From Candidatus Woesearchaeota archaeon (GTDB lineage Archaea; Nanobdellota; Nanobdellia; Woesearchaeales; UBA12501): 10,260 nt of DNA. The stretch spans positions 1 through 10,260 of the forward strand of contig WJJV01000068.1 in the NCBI GenBank assembly GCA_014729495.1, given 5' to 3'. Below the pieces are notes generated by a model. That model had not been told where the DNA came from. It searched no databases and saw only the letters and a program-made list of their open reading frames with translations. Of the stretch, positions 6,087 through 10,260 are shown in pieces; the first letter of the stretch is position 1, and every line of letters begins with the position of its first letter. Position numbers and translations under genes: made by a program.

Positions 6087-6318
6087 TTTTCTTACCCCTC
6101 ATCATGTTTATCACTGATACAACCGCCCATGCAAAAAGCAGGACAGCAAAAGAGTACACTTCCTCAACATATGTGTAGTATGTCAGAGAAAGCGCTCCGA
6201 TGATATTCAGTATGTTGAATGATCCTGACTCCTGGTCCATCTTTCCGAAAAGAGTGAGCAGGTATGCGAGCAGCAGTGCTGCAAGGCCTGCAATCCCTAT
6301 CATCATATCGATAGCCAT
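6055..6318 (-). CDS. Small membrane protein resembling the CBU_0592 family
   Basis: An 87-residue protein with two to three hydrophobic helices: about 5-24 (IGIAGLAALLLAYLLTLFG), about 34-50 (FNILNIIGALSLTYYTYV) and about 55-70 (FAVLLFAWAVVSVINMM), then a basic tail. The pattern Gly-Ala/Leu-rich helix, then an N-x-LN-x-x-GA motif, then a W in the last helix is typical of the small CBU_0592-like membrane proteins, whose function is not established; the assignment is by eye. The ribosome site GGAGGTAA is formed by the last two codons and stop of pheS, and the ATG comes 3 bases after that stop, so translation is coupled. It sits in the operon pheS - this gene - 62-residue gene - pheT. Confidence 0.75.
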   Translation of the reverse strand: MAIDMMIGIAGLAALLLAYLLTLFGKMDQESGSFNILNIIGALSLTYYTYVEEVYSFAVLLFAWAVVSVINMMRGKKNAKHAVDTRR

Positions 6319-6321
6319 TCT

Positions 6322-7857
6322 TTACCTCCAAAACTTTATCTCTTTTAGCTGTTTCAGGTCATTGGAATACAGCTGCCTTATATCACTTATACCAAAGTAC
6401 TCTGATATGCTCCTCTCAAGGCCCATGCCCCAAGCCAGCACAGGAATGTCCTCTCCAAGCAGTGGAACCACCACTTCTGGCCTGAAAATCCCTGCTCCTG
6501 CAAGCTCAACCCACTCTTTCTTTATGGGATGGAAGACATGCACTTCTGCTGAGGGCTCTGTGTAGGGGAAATACGCTGGCTGGACCCTTATCTTCTCAAA
6601 ACCCAGCTTCCTGAAGAATCTCTTCAGATATGCTATCAGATTCCTGAAGTTAGCTTCAGGATCCACAACAATGCCTTCCACCTGATAGAGTTCAAAGAGA
6701 TGCTTCCAGTCAAGCGCCTCGTTCCTGAAGCATTTTGCGACAGAGAAGTATTTTGCAGGAAGGCATTCCTTCTTGAGATTTGCAAGAGTCTTTGCGCTCA
6801 GCACTGTGGTGTGGGTTCTCAGGACATTGCTCTTTGCCTTTTCAGTATCCCAACTGTAACCCCACCCTTTGCTGCCTGTCTGTCCTCCGTCTTCGTGCAT
6901 TGATTTGACAGAGTCCACCAGCTTCTTGCCGGGTAGCCTGCCTTTCTCAGGGTTCTTCACATAGAATGTGTCCTGGAGTTCTCTTACAGGGTGGTCCTGG
7001 GCTGTGAACAGCGCGTCAAAATTCCAGAATGAAGTGTCCAGCATCGGTCCGGTCATCTCCTTGAATCCCATATCAAGCCATATCCTCTTTATGCTTTCAA
7101 TGGTCTGGTTGACAAAATGCCGTTTTCCCCCATTTATTTCAGGCACATTTATCCTGATATCATATTTCCTGAATTCCTTTTTCTTCCATGATCCTGTCCT
7201 GATCATCTCCTGTGTAAGCCGGTCCTCGCGTTCACCTGCCTTCAGGCTTGCTTTCTTTAGCTTCTTTCCAAAATCTGTGAGCTCTGCCCTTTTTGTCTTT
7301 GATGTTTCTTCCTTAATTATTGACTTCCTTTTCTTGAGAGCCTGGTATGAGAATTTCTCTTCAGGGCTAAGGTCTTCAACCCTTGCATTCTTTTTAGATA
7401 ATTGTTTCAGGAATGATTCTTCAAGTGTTTCCTTTTCAGCCAGTTTCTCTCCATGTGCTGTTATCTCCAGCTTTCCGTCTTTTATCTCTGCTGCTGCCTT
7501 TGATTTAAGAAGGCCCAGGCAGACATTGAATTCCTCATCACTTAGCTTCAGCCCTTTCTTGATATCCTTAAAAGAGGCAGGGCCTTTCTTTATCAGTTTA
7601 AGAACTCTCTTTTCAGGAAATCCTTTCTTCAGGTATTCCTTGCCATTGCTGTCAACAGCTATGAAAACATCCTCATCTGTGCTTATATCTACAGCCTTTT
7701 TGTTTTGGAGCCATTGCATGCCCCTCATGCATTCTATCTTGCTCAGCCCGGTCCTTGTTGATATCTCATCCAGGGTTGTGCTTTCTTCTGTTGCAGATAG
7801 GACAGCTGATTCATACCTGTGAAGGGTATCTGCTATGCCCTCAACATCTGATTTCAT
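6322..7857 (-). CDS. pheS: Phenylalanine--tRNA ligase alpha subunit
   Basis: Catalytic subunit of the tetrameric enzyme that charges tRNA-Phe. At 511 residues it matches archaeal PheS (about 490-520). The N-terminal 200 residues are winged-helix repeats for tRNA binding (LDEISTRTGLSKIECMRGM, VLKLIKKGPASFKDIKKGL). The class II core follows: motif 1 near 263-290 (MGFKEMTGPMLDTSFWNFD), motif 2 at 377-400 (FRNEALDWKHLFELYQVEG) with the conserved Arg-Asn-Glu, the phenylalanine pocket region YTEPSAEVHVF (432-442), and motif 3 at about 455-483 (AGIFRPEV, then AWGMGLERS) with the conserved Arg482. All catalytic motifs are intact. It opens a four-gene operon; the TATA box spacing indicates a leaderless mRNA beginning at or near this ATG. 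Confidence 0.96.
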   Translation of the reverse strand: MKSDVEGIADTLHRYESAVLSATEESTTLDEISTRTGLSKIECMRGMQWLQNKKAVDISTDEDVFIAVDSNGKEYLKKGFPEKRVLKLIKKGPASFKDIKKGLKLSDEEFNVCLGLLKSKAAAEIKDGKLEITAHGEKLAEKETLEESFLKQLSKKNARVEDLSPEEKFSYQALKKRKSIIKEETSKTKRAELTDFGKKLKKASLKAGEREDRLTQEMIRTGSWKKKEFRKYDIRINVPEINGGKRHFVNQTIESIKRIWLDMGFKEMTGPMLDTSFWNFDALFTAQDHPVRELQDTFYVKNPEKGRLPGKKLVDSVKSMHEDGGQTGSKGWGYSWDTEKAKSNVLRTHTTVLSAKTLANLKKECLPAKYFSVAKCFRNEALDWKHLFELYQVEGIVVDPEANFRNLIAYLKRFFRKLGFEKIRVQPAYFPYTEPSAEVHVFHPIKKEWVELAGAGIFRPEVVVPLLGEDIPVLAWGMGLERSISEYFGISDIRQLYSNDLKQLKEIKFWR

Positions 7858-7877
7858 GCCTTTATAGAATAATCGGC

Positions 7878-7887
7878 TTTATATAAA
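7878..7887 (-). promoter_or_regulatory. pheS operon promoter (leaderless)
   Basis: TTTATATAAA is a perfect, self-complementary TATA box whose centre is 25 bases upstream of the pheS ATG (7857). Archaeal transcription starts about 22-27 bases downstream of the box centre, so the transcript should begin at or within a few bases of the start codon, and no ribosome site is present. No second promoter or ribosome-site-driven start is seen ahead of it. Confidence 0.6.
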
Positions 7888-7979
7888 TCTTTTTATGGAT
7901 ATACAAGGTCCTGTTTATATAAATAATAAATATAAATAAAAGAAAGAAATTTAAAATAAAGGATATTCCTGCTGTTTTC

Positions 7980-8795
7980 TCACTTAAGAGCGTTCTTAAC
8001 AGAACCCATGTTCTTCCAGGCATGGTCATACATATCTTCCATTGCTGATGCAAAGAATGGAGTTGTGACCCATATCCCCACGTCATATGTAGGGTGCACT
8101 TCCTGATCATTGAGAACCATGAACACTACTTCCTTTCCGTCAACTATAGCAAACCTTCCTTTGGCATTTGTGTGCTTTACATCAGCGATGCCCTGGAGCT
8201 CCTTGACAGCAGAAGCTGTCTCTTTTGTTAGCGGAGCTGCTATCCTTATCTTCACGCCTTTATTCTTCAGCTTCTCGAAAGTTGGCTTTAGTCCCTCAAC
8301 TTTTCTCTGGAGACCCTGGCTTGTGGTCATTATTGTCACAGCCTTCTCAGCATTCCTTATTGTCAGCTCCAGATGATTGTATAGGTTATGCCTGCCTTTT
8401 AGAGAACCTGCAAGATCTGATGGTTCTACAAGGTCAACACCCTGAGAATGAAGCGTGTTAAGCTCTTTTATCACTTCTGTTCCCTTGAGATTCTCAAGCC
8501 TCTTTACTTTCTCTTCAGCATCAACCTTCATGTTCTTCTTTACCCTCTCAACAACTTCAGAAGGAGGCACTGCAATATACTTTATCGGCTTACCAAGCTT
8601 TGTTATGGCAAAGCCTTTCTTTTCCAGGCTTTCAAGAACATCATAAGACCTTGACCTCGGAACATTAGCAATATCAGAAAGCTCACCAGCAGTAGAAACA
8701 CCCCTACTAAGCAAAGCAGTCCAGATCTTAACCTCATAGAGATTAAGCGAGAAATACCTTCTTAATTTGCCTAAAAACTCATCTTTCACGATCAT
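7980..8795 (-). CDS. TrmB-family transcriptional regulator, paralog 2
   Basis: A 271-residue relative of the regulator at 329-1129, in the opposite orientation. The winged helix-turn-helix (about 20-78) has the same residues from the Trp-Thr-Ala-Leu-Leu helix to Lys-Lys-Gly-Phe. The wing KLGKPIKYIAVPP is also nearly the same. A second shared patch is LHSQGVDLVEPSDL. The C-terminal PLD-like effector region is much more diverged (roughly half identical by eye), so the two may sense different ligands while binding the same DNA. The start is supported by GAGGGGGTAGGT just upstream. It is divergent from pta (242 bases between starts), which makes pta, and perhaps acs, the natural first candidate targets, as many TrmB proteins control adjacent metabolic genes. 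The role is inferred from position. Confidence 0.9.
   Translation of the reverse strand: MIVKDEFLGKLRRYFSLNLYEVKIWTALLSRGVSTAGELSDIANVPRSRSYDVLESLEKKGFAITKLGKPIKYIAVPPSEVVERVKKNMKVDAEEKVKRLENLKGTEVIKELNTLHSQGVDLVEPSDLAGSLKGRHNLYNHLELTIRNAEKAVTIMTTSQGLQRKVEGLKPTFEKLKNKGVKIRIAAPLTKETASAVKELQGIADVKHTNAKGRFAIVDGKEVVFMVLNDQEVHPTYDVGIWVTTPFFASAMEDMYDHAWKNMGSVKNALK
8611..8725 (-). repeat. 115-bp perfect inverted repeat, copy 2 (within TrmB-like gene 2)
   Basis: The reverse complement of this block equals 396-510 at every base. In register, 8566-8596 matches 525-555 without mismatch, and 8413-8454 matches 667-708. The two copies face each other across about 8.1 kb holding the prs, ribosomal and pheST genes. 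Confidence 0.95.
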
Positions 8796-8800
8796 TTTAC

Positions 8801-8880
8801 CTACCCCCTCTTTTTTAGCTTACAGATTTTTCATCTGTCAGAAAAATGAAAAAGTAGTACTACTATTAATATGTTACGGT
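8801..8880 (-). promoter_or_regulatory. Control region of TrmB-like gene 2 with palindrome and leader hairpin
   Basis: Read toward the gene, a TATA-like CATATTAATA (about 8873-8864) is followed directly by the perfect 12-base palindrome AGTAGTACTACT (8853-8864). A start is expected near 8843. The leader then has ACAGAT-GAAAA-ATCTGT (8822-8838), a 6-bp stem with a GAAAA loop, and after 11 bases GAGGGGG (8810-8804) as ribosome site. A palindrome between the TATA box and start site is a good repressor site; the hairpin may affect translation. The sequences are seen, the roles inferred. Confidence 0.5.
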
Positions 8881-9002
8881 TTTTTACCACTTAATCAGAC
8901 ACAATAAAATACCTTATTTTTCCTGACCTGTAAGTAGCAATATGTTATGATCCAGCAATGGAATTAGAGGTTTTCATTTATTGCTTATACAAAATCTAAA
9001 CT

Positions 9003-9018
9003 ATAATTTTATAAAAAG
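9003..9018 (+). promoter_or_regulatory. pta promoter TATA-like element
   Basis: ATAATTTTATAAAAAG contains a TATA core centred near 9010-9012, about 26-28 bases before the ATG at 9038. No ribosome site precedes that ATG, so the mRNA is probably leaderless. Farther upstream AATATGTTA occurs twice in direct orientation (8868-8876 and 8939-8947), a possible but weak regulatory repeat. Confidence 0.45.
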
Positions 9019-9037
9019 GTTTTATATCCTCTTGAGT

Positions 9038-10027
9038 ATGGAGGAATTCATAAGCTCAATACTGAACAAGGCACGCGATGATCCAAAAAGCATTGTGTAT
9101 CCTGAGACTTCTGATAATAGGGTGCTGAAAGCAGTTTCTGAGATTGTTGAAAAAGGCATTGCTAAGCCCATACTTCTGGGAAACCCAGATAAGATCAAAG
9201 CCAGTATGGCAGCACTGGGACTCTTCACGCAAGGCATAGAATTCCTTGACCCTGGCACATCAGATAATCTTGAGACATATGCAAAAGAGCTTTTCAATCT
9301 CAGAAAGGACCATGGCATGACCCTTGAAAAGGCCAGAGAGACCATAAAGAAAGAAAATTACTTTGGCACTATGATGGTCCACTTGGATGATGCAGATGGA
9401 ATGATATACGGCGCAGTCCATCCCACAGCAGAAACACTTATGCCAGCCCTTCAGATAATAAAGACAAGAGGGCCATTCCATAAGATATCCGGGCTGTTCT
9501 TCATGATATTCAAGGACAGGCTAATGCTTTTCGCAGATGCAGCTGTAGAGCCTGATCCTGATGCAAAGGACCTGGCAGACATTGCATTGGACACAGCTGC
9601 AACAGCAGAAAGATTTGGGATACAGCCAAAGGTAGCTATGCTTTCATTCAGCACAAAAGGTTCTGCAAAGCATCCAATGGTCAGCAAGGTAATCGAAGCT
9701 ACAAAGATAGCCAAATACAAGAATCCTGAACTGATAATAGACGGCGAGATGCAGGTTGATGCTGCAATAGAGCCATGGGTTGCTGAGATAAAATGCCCTG
9801 ATTCAGTGCTCAAAGGGCAGGCGAATGTGCTTATCTTTCCTGAGCTGAATGCAGCCAATATAGGATACAAGCTCGCTACCTTCTTCGGAAAGGCAGAAGC
9901 AGTCGGGCCTGTACTGCAGGGCCTGAGAAAACCCATAAATGATCTCTCCAGAGGCTGCACAGTAAATGACATAGTCAACATAACTGCTATCACAGTCATA
10001 GAAGGCCAGAGCAAGGATAAGAGATAA
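9038..10027 (+). CDS. pta: Phosphate acetyltransferase
   Basis: Interconverts acetyl-CoA plus phosphate with acetyl phosphate plus CoA in the cytoplasm. At 329 residues it is the short, single-domain form, like the Methanosarcina thermophila enzyme. Landmarks: IVYPETSDNRVL (19-30) with the conserved Arg28, NLRKDHG (87-93, equivalent of Arg87), VAMLSFSTKGSAKHP (199-213), DGEMQVDAAI (235-244), ANVLIFPELNAANIGYK (262-278), and QGLRKPINDLSRGC (294-307) with Arg305 and Asp311, equivalents of the catalytic Arg310/Asp316. At 135 a Met replaces the Arg133 equivalent in the usual TLRPALQ motif. The frame opens at 8981, but the added 19 residues are hydrophobic and unlike the family; alignment and promoter spacing favour 9038. 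It is convergent with acetyl-CoA synthetase. Confidence 0.93.
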   Translation: MEEFISSILNKARDDPKSIVYPETSDNRVLKAVSEIVEKGIAKPILLGNPDKIKASMAALGLFTQGIEFLDPGTSDNLETYAKELFNLRKDHGMTLEKARETIKKENYFGTMMVHLDDADGMIYGAVHPTAETLMPALQIIKTRGPFHKISGLFFMIFKDRLMLFADAAVEPDPDAKDLADIALDTAATAERFGIQPKVAMLSFSTKGSAKHPMVSKVIEATKIAKYKNPELIIDGEMQVDAAIEPWVAEIKCPDSVLKGQANVLIFPELNAANIGYKLATFFGKAEAVGPVLQGLRKPINDLSRGCTVNDIVNITAITVIEGQSKDKR

Positions 10028-10051
10028 GCATATAACTTTCTTTCAAATTTA

Positions 10052-10071
10052 CATTCAAATCTGTTTGAATG
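10052..10071. terminator. Hairpin in the pta/acs convergent spacer
   Basis: CATTCAAA-TCTG-TTTGAATG is a perfect 8-bp stem with a 4-base loop between the stops of two convergent genes. It may be a bidirectional terminator or an RNA 3'-end stabiliser. There is no T-run directly after it on either strand, so it is not a classic intrinsic terminator. Confidence 0.45.
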
Positions 10072-10096
10072 GCCCCCTTATCAGGAGTTGTTCCGA

Positions 10097-10260
10097 TCAG
10101 AGCCTGTTCCTGAGCAGATCATCAACTACTGAAGCATCAGCTAAGGTAGATGTGTCGCCAAGCTCATCTGAACCTTCTGCTATCTTCCTGAGAATCCTTC
10201 TCATTATCTTGCCTGACCTTGTCTTGGGCAGTTGCGGCGCGAATTGGATCTTGTCAGGCC
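10097..10260 (-). CDS. acs: Acetyl-CoA synthetase (AMP-forming), C-terminal fragment at the window edge
   Basis: The last 54 codons of an acetate--CoA ligase, which activates acetate with ATP and CoA to acetyl-CoA, AMP and pyrophosphate; the rest lies beyond 10260. The visible residues contain LPKTRSGKIMRRILRKIA, the C-terminal signature with the catalytic lysine that is also the known acetylation control site in this family, followed by the typical end GDTSTLADASVVDDLL. The frame ends in TGA with no interruption. It is convergent with pta with 69 bases between stops, so the two form an acetate/acetyl-CoA neighbourhood. Confidence 0.93.
   Translation of the reverse strand, partial: PDKIQFAPQLPKTRSGKIMRRILRKIAEGSDELGDTSTLADASVVDDLLRNRL

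Noticed and set aside
6968..7822. Plus-strand open frame of 284 codons, Ser/Phe-rich
   Set aside because: It is antisense to pheS; the Ser/Phe bias reflects the reverse of Lys/Glu-rich coding, not a membrane protein.
8868..8947. Direct repeat AATATGTTA upstream of pta
   Set aside because: Nine AT-rich bases in two copies is weak evidence; it is mentioned only as a possible element and not called as an operator.
8981..9037. Upstream start giving a 348-residue Pta
   Set aside because: The extra 19 residues are hydrophobic, have no counterpart in the family, overlap the likely TATA box, and lack a ribosome site.
1..10260. CRISPR array, insertion sequence, toxin-antitoxin pair, prophage or defence island
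   Set aside because: No regularly spaced repeats, transposase, integrase or recognisable defence gene is present; the genes are mostly housekeeping and metabolic.

Overview
The window looks like chromosomal DNA of an archaeon, most likely a DPANN lineage such as Woesearchaeota or a relative. The support is archaeal: transcription factor E (TFE), the archaeal/eukaryotic ribosomal proteins L34e and L14e, PheS and PheT of the archaeal/eukaryotic type, two TrmB-family regulators, AT-rich TATA-like promoters, a likely leaderless gene (pheS), and GGAGG/GGTGA ribosome sites on other genes. The DPANN assignment is an inference from protein flavour and AT content, not a proven taxonomy. No tRNA, rRNA, CRISPR array, transposase or phage gene was seen.

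Layout. Positions 1-328 are an AT-rich control region leading into TrmB-like regulator 1 (+, 329-1129). A small membrane/coiled-coil protein follows (+, 1307-1522). Next, on the minus strand, is a two-gene operon of TFE (2495-3001) and PRPP synthetase (1626-2498), overlapping by ATGA. A 346-base spacer (3002-3347) carries the divergent promoters for tfe and for the ribosomal pair rpl34e-rpl14e (+, 3348-4140). Then comes a minus-strand operon, pheS (6322-7857), a small two-TM protein (6055-6318), a 62-residue unknown (5898-6086) and pheT (4203-5861). TrmB-like regulator 2 (minus, 7980-8795) lies divergent from phosphate acetyltransferase (+, 9038-10027). The right edge holds the C-terminus of an AMP-forming acetyl-CoA synthetase (minus, 10097-10260).

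How they fit together. The middle is housekeeping: transcription initiation, nucleotide precursor supply, ribosome and tRNA charging. The right end is an acetate/acetyl-CoA module (Pta and Acs, convergent) beside a TrmB regulator that may control it. The two TrmB-like genes are in opposite orientation about 8 kb apart. They share a 115-bp segment identical at every base, including wobble positions, inside the helix-turn-helix coding region, while the rest of the genes has diverged considerably. This points to recent gene conversion or strong constraint. It also means the two proteins should read the same DNA sequence, and it creates an inverted repeat pair that could flip the housekeeping block.

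No new multi-gene defence or mobile system is evident. The best leads are the TrmB pair, two small unknown genes embedded between pheS and pheT, an unusual Met at a CoA-binding Arg position of Pta, and several dyads placed at promoters or ribosome sites.
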